The translations under genes were made by a program, and so were the position numbers. The notes under the pieces are model-generated. The model ran no database searches, was not told the origin of the DNA, and was given only the letters and a program-made list of their open reading frames with translations. A stretch of 64,000 nt of DNA from Leeuwenhoekiella marinoflava DSM 3653 (lineage in GTDB: Bacteria; Bacteroidota; Bacteroidia; Flavobacteriales; Flavobacteriaceae), in assembly GCF_900129005.1 (NCBI RefSeq), contig NZ_FQUN01000007.1:181132-245131 (forward strand), given 5' to 3'. Below, one piece after another: positions 17,233-24,218 of this stretch (its first letter is position 1; each line of letters opens with the position of its first letter).

Positions 17233-17700
17233 CTATAGCTCTTTTAAAAGTTGATCAAGCTTATCACCTATTTTATTGAGCCGATTGATATTAAGGCCTT
17301 CAGTAACTCGAAGTATTTTTTGCTGATCTATTAATAGCTTTAAGACACCATCACTTAAACGTTCTAATGGTTGAGCAAGCCCTTCACTTAATTGTTGTAT
17401 ATCTTTTCTAATCAAAGCAGTGCTCTGATTTATTTCTGGTTTGGGATAGGGTTCCTGTTCTTCTTTAACTAAATCAGATTCATTTTTCAGCATTTCACCT
17501 TCTCCAGAAATCAACCATCCAGGATTTATTTCCTCATAAGTACGTAAAATAGTCTCTAGAATATCAGAGCCAACAGATCCGCTACTTCTAATCTGCTTAC
17601 CGGTGTATCCTGAAGGCCTTCCTATACTGGCATCAAAAGCGTTTAGGCTTATGCCTTTATGCTGTCTAAATTGATCAATACGCTCGATAGTTTTGGCCAT
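17233..17700 (-). CDS. Phage repressor-like HTH protein
   Basis: 155-aa protein with an N-terminal helix-turn-helix of the CI/bacteriophage repressor type (RIDQFRQHKGISLNAFDASI, then GYTGKQIRSSGSVGSDILE, then the NPGWLISGEGEM phrase typical of flavobacterial phage regulators). The C-terminal half is helical and probably oligomerises; there is no LexA-type Ser/Lys peptidase domain, so induction by RecA self-cleavage is not predicted. The start at 17700 (MAKTIER) is chosen: the longer frame to 17784 would run through the operator repeats. It is transcribed leftward, divergent from the Cro-like gene. Confidence 0.8.
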   Translation of the reverse strand: MAKTIERIDQFRQHKGISLNAFDASIGRPSGYTGKQIRSSGSVGSDILETILRTYEEINPGWLISGEGEMLKNESDLVKEEQEPYPKPEINQSTALIRKDIQQLSEGLAQPLERLSDGVLKLLIDQQKILRVTEGLNINRLNKIGDKLDQLLKEL

Positions 17701-17711
17701 AATTAAAATAA

Positions 17712-17745
17712 TTACGTAAAATAGTTTGTGGTTACGTAAAATAGT
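17712..17745. promoter_or_regulatory. Twin operators, 20-bp spaced
   Basis: TTACGTAAAATAGT occurs at 17712-17725 and 17732-17745, start to start 20 bp, thus on nearly the same DNA face. Each copy contains the palindrome TTACGTAA. They lie 12-45 bases upstream of the repressor start, in the divergent region, as expected for repressor/Cro operators. Confidence 0.75.
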
Positions 17746-17826
17746 AGTTATGTTTGTAGTGTAAATAGAAACAAAACCCCGCACAAATATAAAGAACTAT
17801 GTGTGTGCGAGCAATAGAAGCTTTGT

Positions 17827-18087
17827 ATGATAACAGATGAAGAACGTAAAAAGCTCAAAAAAGTCTTCGGTCACAAGCATATTGTTAAGATCCGCGAGTA
17901 CTTTATAGAGAAGAAAATCCACAACCGGGAGGAGGAACCTTACAGCCAAACTTTTATTTCAAGAATTTTTAACGGAAGAGACAGACACGATGTTGTCGAA
18001 AATGGCATTCTGGAAGCTGCTATTGACTACAAACAAAAAATCGATGCGAAGAAGAATGCTAAGCAAAAATTTCTCGCAGATGTCTAA
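17827..18087 (+). CDS. Cro-like small DNA-binding protein
   Basis: 86-aa basic protein, the first rightward gene opposite the repressor. The sequence HIVKIREYFIEKKIHN followed by YSQTFISRIFNGRDRHDVVE has the spacing of a helix-turn-helix in which the recognition helix would be SQTFISRIF. Position and size fit a Cro-type antirepressor of lysogeny. It overlaps the next gene by ATGTCTAA (8 bases). Family assignment rests on position and pattern, not on a known homolog. Confidence 0.65.
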   Translation: MITDEERKKLKKVFGHKHIVKIREYFIEKKIHNREEEPYSQTFISRIFNGRDRHDVVENGILEAAIDYKQKIDAKKNAKQKFLADV

Positions 18088-18217
18088 CCTGGATCAAAAA
18101 ATAGCAAAACAGTTGGCGGCAGAATGCAGATTGAGATGTGTAGAAGTGATTCTGCTGCTGTTTTGCTTTGGTCTTCTGCTACTCGTAGCGGTCAACCAAA
18201 TGACGCTATGCAAATAG
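18080..18217 (+). CDS. Small single-pass membrane protein
   Basis: 45-aa protein beginning MSNLDQKIAKQLAAE, with one strongly hydrophobic helix (VILLLFCFGLLLLVAV, residues about 22-38). The ATG lies within the last codons of the Cro-like gene, suggesting translational coupling. Early phage membrane micro-proteins can act in superinfection exclusion or host takeover; no homolog is recognised. Longer upstream starts in this frame would lie fully inside the Cro-like gene and are less likely. Confidence 0.5.
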   Translation: MSNLDQKIAKQLAAECRLRCVEVILLLFCFGLLLLVAVNQMTLCK

Positions 18218-18285
18218 TACCAAAAAATAAAGCCCGGCGTGGAGGCCGAGCTTGATCATAATACGTAACGCTTAAATTAAATATC

Positions 18286-18912
18286 ATGAATGACAAAAGT
18301 ACATTATTACAAGCACCCGCGCAACACCTAATTGCAGGTTTGGTACCGGGAAGTGAAGACATTGAATTTTACGGGATTCCCGAAACTAAAGAAGTAAGAT
18401 GGCTGCAAAATGGGCAGGATCACGCATTTGAAGACCTTTCACCCCGGCATTATATGATGCTATTGAATGCGTATATGTGTGATGCTTCTGCCCGCAGGCT
18501 TCTGGAGCGTATAACAGACCGCAACGGCCGCCACGTAAAGTTAGATGTCACAAGGCAAGTAATGCTCTATACGTACTATTGTTACGGTGATTTAGACAAT
18601 CAGCCGGATATTAAAAATGGCAAGCTGCAGCCGGCAGAGAATTACCGGCACGAGCGGGAGTGTATTTCGCTGCAGTTTGATTCTAAGGAGATCACGATAA
18701 ACGGGATCCCATTAAAGAACCGGGAGATCCGGATGATCGATTCTTTTTCTCAGGAGGATAAAGATGAGATCGTAGCTATAGAACTGGGCATTAAGAGGCA
18801 GACGCTTAATAAGCATAAAAAAGAATTATTTGGAAAATCAGGAGTTTCTACAAAAATCGGACTTATGGTAAAAGTTTTTGAAGAACGCATATTAATAGGC
18901 CGCGCGATATGA
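18286..18912 (+). CDS. Early regulator with LuxR-type C-terminal HTH
   Basis: 208-aa protein. The C-terminal 60 residues look like a LuxR/GerE helix-turn-helix: LKNREIRMIDSFSQEDKDEI, then LGIKRQTLNKHKKELFGKSG. The N-terminal 140 residues are not recognised and contain no receiver phosphorylation site. It is preceded by one copy of the CGTAACGCT leader motif (18264-18272). The gene overlaps the next by 4 bases (ATGA), so it opens a co-transcribed early block. I infer a phage transcriptional regulator of middle or late genes. Similar regulator-like proteins occur in flavobacterial prophages. Confidence 0.65.
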   Translation: MNDKSTLLQAPAQHLIAGLVPGSEDIEFYGIPETKEVRWLQNGQDHAFEDLSPRHYMMLLNAYMCDASARRLLERITDRNGRHVKLDVTRQVMLYTYYCYGDLDNQPDIKNGKLQPAENYRHERECISLQFDSKEITINGIPLKNREIRMIDSFSQEDKDEIVAIELGIKRQTLNKHKKELFGKSGVSTKIGLMVKVFEERILIGRAI

Positions 18913-19214
18913 ATACGGAGCAGCCTATAGATGATCAAAGCCTTATGACGTTCCTACTGGAGTGTCCGGCATTTGAAAATGCACTGGAGGTAAGCGACAG
19001 GTATATTACTGCAACCTTTTCAGATCGAGAAGATACGCGATTTGAAAATTACTTTCTTGAGCTCAAAGAAACCAATCGAAAATACGATTTATCCGGCCAT
19101 CAGATCCATTTCATTCGCCCGGGCAAAATCACATCAAGACATTTTTTAACCGTAACGCCAGAAAAGCGGAAGCTTTTTTCCTGGTTTAAAGATTTGCGTT
19201 TCACCCTTAGATAG
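18909..19214 (+). CDS. Hypothetical early protein
   Basis: 101-aa soluble protein of unknown function, coupled to the preceding regulator by an ATGA overlap. It has alternating charged helices and beta segments (DRYITATFSDREDTRFENYF) and no motif that I know. It is probably a phage early protein by position. Confidence 0.6.
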   Translation: MNTEQPIDDQSLMTFLLECPAFENALEVSDRYITATFSDREDTRFENYFLELKETNRKYDLSGHQIHFIRPGKITSRHFLTVTPEKRKLFSWFKDLRFTLR

Positions 19215-19222
19215 TAACCCCA

Positions 19223-19435
19223 GTGAGCCAGCTTACCGCACATACAGTTCTGCCGCTATTTAAAGCCCTTCCCCTAGAGGAGCAACAGGCCTTTCTGCAA
19301 ATAGTGAGTAAGCTGGATTCACACAAACCTAAAAAAGTAACCAAAAAGAAACCCTCAGTGTACGACTCGATGCCTGCGATTTTTCACCCCGATAACCGGG
19401 AGCAGTTGGTAAGCGAGATTATGCACGGAGGTTAA
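19223..19435 (+). CDS. Hypothetical 70-aa early protein, GTG start
   Basis: Frame opens at GTG (19223), 8 bases after the previous stop. A hydrophobic helical N-terminus (PLFKALPLEEQQAFLQIVSK) is followed by a Lys-rich stretch (KPKKVTKKKP) and a short tail (NREQLVSEIMHGG). The N-terminal pattern resembles the short helical modules often seen in Bacteroidota phage early genes. No in-frame ATG exists, which lowers confidence in the exact start. Confidence 0.55.
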   Translation: MSQLTAHTVLPLFKALPLEEQQAFLQIVSKLDSHKPKKVTKKKPSVYDSMPAIFHPDNREQLVSEIMHGG

Positions 19436-19447
19436 CACCACTTTATT

Positions 19448-19708
19448 ATGAAAGAATTACAAACCCGAAGATTTAACGAGCAGATTAAAGAGATACTTGG
19501 TGATGAATGTAAAATCAAGCCTATAATCGATGAAACCGGAATCCTTCATAGTGCCAAGGTTAATACTGAAGAAACGCTAGACGGCACTAAACTAAACGCG
19601 TTGATGGGAACAGCTGATGCGTGGAACTGCGAACTGGAGCTTGACAGATCAGGTGCAGGGATCCGCATCCAGTTTGAAAATAATGTAAATGCTGTTATGG
19701 CAAATTAA
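19448..19708 (+). CDS. Hypothetical 86-aa early protein
   Basis: Acidic, mixed alpha/beta small protein (start MKELQTRRFNEQIKEILGDE) with no recognised domain. It is separated by 12 bases from the previous gene and is the last protein gene before the non-coding RNA island, which begins 10 bases after its stop. Confidence 0.6.
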   Translation: MKELQTRRFNEQIKEILGDECKIKPIIDETGILHSAKVNTEETLDGTKLNALMGTADAWNCELELDRSGAGIRIQFENNVNAVMAN

Positions 19709-19731
19709 GAGACCCTAAAGCAGATTGCTTT

Positions 19732-19801
19732 AAACCCGCTCAAGGTTAAATAGAATGGATTTGAGATTTCTTAGTTGGAAGTACTGAGAGCGGGTTTTTT
19801 T
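19732..19801 (+). ncRNA. Hairpin with large loop and U-tail (terminator or sRNA end)
   Basis: AAACCCGCTC (19732-19741) pairs with GAGCGGGTTT (19788-19797) around a 46-base loop and is followed by a run of T. A small perfect hairpin AAAGCA-GAT-TGCTTT (19717-19731) abuts it on the 5' side. The pair looks like a structured RNA with an intrinsic terminator. It would end the upstream operon or define a small RNA. Confidence 0.55.
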
Positions 19802-19804
19802 AAT

Positions 19805-19935
19805 GATCAAGTGGCGGAACTGGTAGACGCACCATAGATTAAATGGATTAGCGGAGGAATTAATCACGATCCGAGGACAGCGCCCGGTAAAACGCGGCGA
19901 CGATGCTAATGCAGGTTCGAGTCCTGCCTTGATCA
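19805..19935 (+). tRNA. Aberrant class II tRNA-like gene (Leu type)
   Basis: 131 nt. A perfect acceptor helix GATCAAG/CTTGATC is followed by discriminator A. The D arm (TGGCGGAACTGGTAGACGC) is typical of tRNA-Leu, and the T arm is intact (GCAGG TTCGAGT CCTGC). The anticodon arm is weak: CCAT/ATGG around AGATTAA, without the universal U33, so no anticodon can be assigned. The variable arm begins TTAGC and ends GCTAA but encloses 51 bases, in place of 4-6, with an inner CGCC...GGCG hairpin. It could be a tRNA with an insertion, a decayed gene or a tRNA mimic. Confidence 0.55.
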
Positions 19936-20016
19936 CGACAGGTGCCTATACAAGATTAGGCTGACTGCCGGGGAATAGCGACCGGCAAAAATGGCGGGGG
20001 ATGTGCCCCGCCGCAT
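19936..20016 (+). other. Three consecutive hairpins between the two tRNA-type genes
   Basis: GCCTA/TAGGC, TGCCGG/CCGGCA and GGCGGGG/CCCCGCC hairpins follow each other within 75 bases, just 5' of tRNA-Trp. They may be processing structures of a polycistronic tRNA transcript or a separate RNA. No open frame is seen. Confidence 0.5.
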
Positions 20017-20089
20017 AGCGTGATAGCTCAATTGGTAGAGCGTCGGTCTCCAAAACCGAAGGTTTCAGGTTCGAGCCCTGATCGCGTTG
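20017..20089 (+). tRNA. Phage-borne tRNA-Trp (CCA)
   Basis: 73-nt cloverleaf. It has an acceptor AGCGTGA/TCGCGTT with two G-U pairs, a D stem GCTC/GAGC, an anticodon stem TCGGT/ACCGA with loop CTCCAAA giving CCA, a T arm TCAGG/CCTGA and discriminator G, the identity base of tRNA-Trp. CCA is not encoded. It lies in the early region of the prophage on the coding strand and is presumably expressed during lytic growth. Confidence 0.92.
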
Positions 20090-20251
20090 CAAAAAAAAAA
20101 TAGGCACAAGGTGCCCCGGGCTTTTATTGCCTAAACATAACGGACTGAATGTCTGTATTTTAGAAAATGCGGTTTTGCCGCACAGGGTAAGAACTGCCCA
20201 AACTGAACGAAGCTGGCAGAGCGCCGGACAGGGAATGTATTGACTAGAATT
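20090..20251 (+). other. Structured non-coding region after tRNA-Trp
   Basis: It begins with a run of ten A, then the hairpins GGCAC-AAG-GTGCC, TGCGG-TTTT-GCCGCA and CTGCC...GGCAG. No tRNA or open frame is found. With the preceding 380 bases it makes a 540-base gene-free RNA-rich island inside the early operon. Confidence 0.5.
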
Positions 20252-20485
20252 ATGGGAAAATCTAAAGAAATATTAACCGGTGATCTGATGCGCACACTTA
20301 TTAGTGCGTGCAAATCTGTTCTTCCGGAAGGATGGGGAATTACTATTCTCACCTATCAGCACAACAAGCCCGGCATCGCGAATTATATAAGCGATTCTGA
20401 GCGGGCAGATATGATCAAGATGTTGCGCGAGACTGCAGATCGTCTCGAGAACAAACAAGATTTCCCAAGCGTAGAACAAAACTGA
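20252..20485 (+). CDS. Hypothetical 77-aa phage early protein
   Basis: Starts MGKSKEILTGDLMRTLI; the ATG at 20252 is preferred over a TTG four codons upstream. A central GWGITILTYQ segment and ANYISDSERADMIKMLRE recall a small protein I have seen in unrelated phages near replication genes, of unknown function. It is followed after 1 base by the next gene, so it is the first gene of a compact operon. Confidence 0.65.
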   Translation: MGKSKEILTGDLMRTLISACKSVLPEGWGITILTYQHNKPGIANYISDSERADMIKMLRETADRLENKQDFPSVEQN

Positions 20486-20486
20486 C

Positions 20487-20852
20487 ATGGAAACACTAAC
20501 AGTTAAAGATGTGCTTCAGGAATATCTAGGGGATCCGTTCCCCAAGGTGTTCGATATGACTGCAGCAGACTATTTCAAAAACTTCGGTTGTTATCCTGGT
20601 ACCCGGATTGAAAATGTGAACCTCAGGCATACATACAAGATGGCTATATTTTTTGACGAGGATCACTTCAACATTGTAGAAGCTTTTCGATCCCGTTTGA
20701 CCTCGAGCTTTAAGTGCAAAGCCTGTGGCTGCACAGATGAAGACTGCAGTAAGTGCATAGAAAAAAATGGAGAAGCCTGTCATTGGGTTAAAGAAGATCT
20801 GTGCAGCGCTTGTGAGGTTGGAATTAAAAAAGAGAGTGATGCCGGTAGCTAA
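20487..20852 (+). CDS. Cys-rich zinc-binding phage protein
   Basis: 121 aa. The C-terminal 45 residues hold a zinc-finger-like cluster: CKACGCTDEDCSKC, then EACHWVKEDLCSAC. This CxxC-x4-CxxC-CHW-CxxC arrangement is the C-terminal finger seen in many phage early proteins, sometimes attached to ParB-like domains. The N-terminal 70 residues have no ParB motif. It is likely to bind nucleic acid or a host protein. The next gene starts inside its last codons. Confidence 0.75.
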   Translation: METLTVKDVLQEYLGDPFPKVFDMTAADYFKNFGCYPGTRIENVNLRHTYKMAIFFDEDHFNIVEAFRSRLTSSFKCKACGCTDEDCSKCIEKNGEACHWVKEDLCSACEVGIKKESDAGS

Positions 20853-21060
20853 AGAAACAGACAAGTATTTCGCATTGACTGAAATAACCAAGGCGCACGA
20901 AAAGAGCGGCGGTCATACCGGTATTTTATTCAACGACCTGGCCACTAAAACTCAGGTTCCTATAGAGGATCTAAAGGAAGCGATACGCGAGCTCTGCCGC
21001 GAAAAGAAAATAACCTGGTACGATAACGTACACGGGAAAGCATTTAAACTGAAGAAGTAA
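20839..21060 (+). CDS. Small winged-helix-like protein
   Basis: 73 aa, starting at the ATG overlapping the previous gene by 14 bases (MPVAKETDKYF). The order helix-turn-helix (GILFNDLATKTQVPIEDLKE) plus wing (KKITWYDNVHGKAFKL) suggests a winged-helix DNA-binding fold. A longer frame start at 20767 lies wholly within the upstream gene and is rejected. It is coupled to the next gene by TAATG. Confidence 0.6.
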   Translation: MPVAKETDKYFALTEITKAHEKSGGHTGILFNDLATKTQVPIEDLKEAIRELCREKKITWYDNVHGKAFKLKK

Positions 21061-21350
21061 TGGAAAAGGGTAACAAGATTCCTGAGAATTGGAAAGCAAT
21101 AGAAGATGCTGAGAAATTATGCCGGGAACGCACTGGTGATCCTGAAGCAGGATTTAATGCCGGTGTTTTTTGGCTCGGCAGTAAAGATGGTAGGCATTTA
21201 ATGATTCCTATTAAATACCGAAGTAAACGCGGAAAAAATGGCAAAGAGGTATTTACAAAGTCCTATAAGGAGCTAAATATATATGCAAACTTCTGTCCCT
21301 TCACCGGCAAGCCTTTGTATGAAAATTCAGAAGAAATAATAAAAGGATAG
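21060..21350 (+). CDS. Hypothetical 96-aa phage early protein
   Basis: Start codon shares its A with the previous stop (TAATG). The protein is soluble, with NIYANFCPFTGKPLYE near the C-terminus, a phrase recurrent in small Bacteroidota phage proteins. The function is unknown. It directly precedes the replication protein gene (2-base gap), so a replication-linked role is possible. Confidence 0.65.
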   Translation: MEKGNKIPENWKAIEDAEKLCRERTGDPEAGFNAGVFWLGSKDGRHLMIPIKYRSKRGKNGKEVFTKSYKELNIYANFCPFTGKPLYENSEEIIKG

Positions 21351-21352
21351 TT

Positions 21353-23242
21353 ATGAGTAAAGCACAATCGCAACCCACAGCATTAGGACATCTGATTAAT
21401 AACCGGATGGGGCTTAAGCATCTTGCGCAGCCTCAGGAGTCGAAGTCACCGGCCCCGATAGCTATCGGGGCAGAACCGGAAGCAAATAGATTTGTTTATC
21501 CCATTCTCACCAGTAAAGGAAAAGAGAATGATTTTGCCGTTACCATCAGGAACTACAATCGCTTTGTAAAGGATTACAATCATAAGGTTGCTCTGGAGAA
21601 TGCAAAAGTGCGGAAGTTCAACAAAGAGGTGATCCGGTACCGGAAGCAGGCAACAGTAACCACAGAGCAACGCGTAAAAGAAGCGATCTGGAAAGAAGAG
21701 CATTCGCATCTGGATCCTGAAGCTTATAATACTGCAGTTGCGAAATACAATAAAGAGAATGGTCCACAGCTGCGTCAGAAGAATGTAAAGCAGCCGGTTA
21801 AAAAGGATAGCGAGAAGTTTTTTATCGCGATCCTCCACCAGTTTAACATGCAGCTTTTCAAACGGCAAAGCTTACGCAAGCAGCTGGGCATTGCACACCT
21901 GGCCGAAATACCTAAAGCCGAGATTTATCCTAATAAGATTGTAGAGCTCGAGCGTGATGGGTACAAAGTACTACCTGTCTCAGTTGAGACTGTAAGGCAT
22001 CATCGCGAACGTTTAGAAGAAGCGGGGGTGCTTAGTCATTACGAATTTAGAGGCGATCACAGAGCCGTTAAAGTGCGTATAAACCCCCAAATTCTAAGCA
22101 TTACAGACAACGGAATACAAAAAAAGACCGTTTCTGAAAATCAGCAGCTTACGGAGAGTCAAACAAAGAAAGTTCCGCATAATAATGTATCTAGTAGAGG
22201 TCATGTAGTTAATAAGAATAAGATAAGGGATAAAGGAGTTTCCGCTAGCGCGCAAACCACTATTATTCCTGCGGAAGGCTATAGTGGTGTTTCTGCTACC
22301 GCAGAAACCACGCAGTTTGCTGCGCAAGGCTCTACAAGGTCACCCATAAAGCAGGATGCGAAAAATTTTGATACCGGCAAAAAAAGTGGCGCGGCCACAG
22401 TGAAAAAAAATTCACCAGGCGCTGCGCCTGAAAAAAAATTTTTGCACCCGCCCGCAGAAAATTCAACAGCAGTTGTTGAATTTTCAAGAAAATCAGGGGG
22501 CGATTCAACAGCAGTTGTTGAAAATGAAAAACCGGTCGATAAGAATCCGCAGAGTGCGGTCCTTACCAATTCGCTGATAGATCCCGCCTATTTTGTCAAA
22601 GCCCTGTCATCTGGGAAGTACATAAAATACAGGCATCTGGAGCCAAAAGTATTTCAGCAGGAAGCCTATTACGGCGCGATGCATCCCGATGATTTTGTAG
22701 AGCTGGCCATTCAGGATCTGTTTAAATTCTCGAGTTCGATTTTTGAAAAACTCGACGAAGTGCATCCGGGCAGCTGGATGAATGCCTACAAGCTGTGGAT
22801 TGCCGATAAATTCAAGTCTTTTAACGGGCATCGTCTCAACAAGCCTAACATTTTTGAACGTTGGGGTAAATGCCTCGAGGTCCTGAAGGAGGTAAAAGCT
22901 TATGCAAAAAATCATCCGGAGTGGTACCCGCATTTCCCCAGTCTCTACTTTGATCCGGCACGTACGCAAAGTGAGCATAACAGTTTTGAGTTTGCCTATA
23001 GAAATTTCCGTCTGGAAGATGAGCGTGTAGATACCTACAAGCGCCGAAAGATCAACGCGAATAAATCTCTTCGCCATAAAACCGATGTCAAAAAAGCTCA
23101 AGAGAAAATACGGCTTTGGCTACGAGGCAAGCTGGATCTGCAGGATGTATATGATTTTGCCCAGCATAATCTGGACCGCAAAGTAAATGAGAAAATAAAC
23201 GACCTCATTCAACGGGAGTGGGATCAACAATTTGAAAATTAA
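21353..23242 (+). CDS. Phage replication initiation-type protein
   Basis: 629 aa, three regions. Residues 1-250 hold a winged-helix-like segment (FKRQSLRKQLGIAHL, VETVRHHRERLEEAGVL). Residues 270-400 are a low-complexity hinge with repeats (STAVVE twice, GVSA twice). Residues 410-629 are a conserved-looking helical domain (WMNAYKLWIADKFKSFNGHR, then FERWGKCLEVLKEV). Size, hinge and position in the early operon fit a replication initiator or helicase loader, comparable in layout to lambda O. The hinge-coding DNA is unusually rich in palindromes and may contain the origin. The helicase is not recognised in the window, so the host DnaB is probably recruited. Confidence 0.6.
   Translation: MSKAQSQPTALGHLINNRMGLKHLAQPQESKSPAPIAIGAEPEANRFVYPILTSKGKENDFAVTIRNYNRFVKDYNHKVALENAKVRKFNKEVIRYRKQATVTTEQRVKEAIWKEEHSHLDPEAYNTAVAKYNKENGPQLRQKNVKQPVKKDSEKFFIAILHQFNMQLFKRQSLRKQLGIAHLAEIPKAEIYPNKIVELERDGYKVLPVSVETVRHHRERLEEAGVLSHYEFRGDHRAVKVRINPQILSITDNGIQKKTVSENQQLTESQTKKVPHNNVSSRGHVVNKNKIRDKGVSASAQTTIIPAEGYSGVSATAETTQFAAQGSTRSPIKQDAKNFDTGKKSGAATVKKNSPGAAPEKKFLHPPAENSTAVVEFSRKSGGDSTAVVENEKPVDKNPQSAVLTNSLIDPAYFVKALSSGKYIKYRHLEPKVFQQEAYYGAMHPDDFVELAIQDLFKFSSSIFEKLDEVHPGSWMNAYKLWIADKFKSFNGHRLNKPNIFERWGKCLEVLKEVKAYAKNHPEWYPHFPSLYFDPARTQSEHNSFEFAYRNFRLEDERVDTYKRRKINANKSLRHKTDVKKAQEKIRLWLRGKLDLQDVYDFAQHNLDRKVNEKINDLIQREWDQQFEN
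21453..21470. repeat. 18-bp palindrome CCCCGATAGCTATCGGGG
   Basis: Perfect palindrome inside the replication gene. The core CCGATAGCTATCGG is a short palindrome I remember as over-represented in many Bacteroidota genomes, usually between genes. Here it is translated in frame (within SPAPIAIGAEPE). Confidence 0.7.
22240..22530. other. Palindrome cluster in replication gene, origin candidate
   Basis: Within 290 bases: ACCACTAT/ATAGTGGT (22256-22288), GTTTCTGC-TACC-GCAGAAAC (22289-22308), GTGGC-GCG-GCCAC (22386-22398), CAGGCG-CTG-CGCCTG (22416-22430), and two identical copies of TTCAACAGCAGTTGTTGAA (22462-22480, 22504-22522), 42 bp apart. A-runs lie between them. The cluster coincides with the low-complexity hinge of the encoded protein. 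Lambdoid phages carry their origin at the same place in the O gene. Confidence 0.5.
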
Positions 23243-23266
23243 TACGTAACGCTAAATATTTTAATC

Positions 23267-23656
23267 ATGAAACTCAAAAAAGTAGAAAACGTAAAAAGCA
23301 CTCGCCAGGGTGTGAGCTGCATTAACATTGCAAAAAAAGGATCATTTCATTTCAGCTCCAAAGCTTGTGAAGAACACAATCTCATCGATAAAAAGGTTGA
23401 ATTTTTTCAGGATGAAGAATCCCCGGAGTCCTGGTATTTTAGTTTTTCAGATGCTACAGAAGCATTGCATATCAAATTGCATTCTGATAAGAAATCAGCT
23501 CATTTCTCATCTAGTTATTTGGCTAAGAAAATCCGTCCACTTCTTAATTATGATGACAGTATGGGATCATTACGCGCTTTAATTGGAAAGCCGTTTGAAG
23601 AAGAGGGTCAAATCTATTTTCCGCTTCTAATGAGAAAATCAGATCGAAAAATATAG
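23267..23656 (+). CDS. Hypothetical 129-aa early protein
   Basis: Starts MKLKKVENVKSTRQGVSCIN, 13 bases after a CGTAACGCT leader motif. It has mixed alpha/beta composition (SFHFSSKACEEHNLIDKKVE) and ends PLLMRKSDRKI. It has no signal peptide or known motif; the beta-rich N-terminal half could be a DNA- or protein-binding fold. It overlaps nothing and lies 1 base before the next small gene. Confidence 0.6.
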   Translation: MKLKKVENVKSTRQGVSCINIAKKGSFHFSSKACEEHNLIDKKVEFFQDEESPESWYFSFSDATEALHIKLHSDKKSAHFSSSYLAKKIRPLLNYDDSMGSLRALIGKPFEEEGQIYFPLLMRKSDRKI

Positions 23657-23657
23657 T

Positions 23658-23813
23658 ATGCCAAAAATTCAAAAAGTATTCACGCTAGAGGTAACTCCAG
23701 AGCGATTTCTGGAAGCCTGCAGTGATCAGGAACTGATAGAGCTTGATATGCTCATTCAGCAACCTAAATATCAAAAGCGAGTAGTGAAGCTTTTGAGTCA
23801 AAAAGAAGAATAA
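23658..23813 (+). CDS. Hypothetical 51-aa early protein
   Basis: Short frame missed by length filters: MPKIQKVFTLEVTPERFLEA at the start, LIQQPKYQKRVVKLLSQKEE at the end. It is predicted helical and charged. It starts 1 base after the preceding stop and ends exactly where the next CGTAACGCT motif begins (its TAA abuts the motif). The packing suggests a real gene in the operon. Confidence 0.6.
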   Translation: MPKIQKVFTLEVTPERFLEACSDQELIELDMLIQQPKYQKRVVKLLSQKEE

Positions 23814-23828
23814 CGTAACGCTAAAATT

Positions 23829-24218
23829 ATGAACGAACCAAAATTTAAAAAGGGAGACCAGGTTGTAATGCACAGTTGCATAGAGGCTAATAATCCAAAA
23901 AACTATGGTAGAATATTTACTTGTTCCGCAGATAGTAAAAAACAATTAGGGAATGAGGTTGTTTTTCTCGAGTTATATTCAGGTTATTTTTCTGTAAAAC
24001 ATCTGGCTCGTGTAAAACCAGAGATTGAAAATGAGAGAGGCGTCTTCGAACTTCAGAACCTTGAAGTTAAAACGGATAAAGTTTCTCTTGTGATTTCAGA
24101 GCTATCCAGGCGTGGTATAATGTTTATTCAAACCAAATCTGAGGACGAAGGCTATCAGATGATTTATTTCAAAGCGCCTCACGAAGTCTTTATATACATA
24201 TCCTACGAAATTTTATGA
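23829..24218 (+). CDS. Hypothetical protein with KOW/SH3-like N-terminus
   Basis: 129 aa. The N-terminal 60 residues (KFKKGDQVVMHSC, then NYGRIFTCSADSKK, VKHLARVKPE) have the beta-rich order of a KOW/SH3-like barrel; the rest is helical. It is preceded by the leader motif CGTAACGCT, 6 bases from the ATG. It overlaps the next gene by 4 bases (ATGA). The function is unknown. Confidence 0.6.
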   Translation: MNEPKFKKGDQVVMHSCIEANNPKNYGRIFTCSADSKKQLGNEVVFLELYSGYFSVKHLARVKPEIENERGVFELQNLEVKTDKVSLVISELSRRGIMFIQTKSEDEGYQMIYFKAPHEVFIYISYEIL

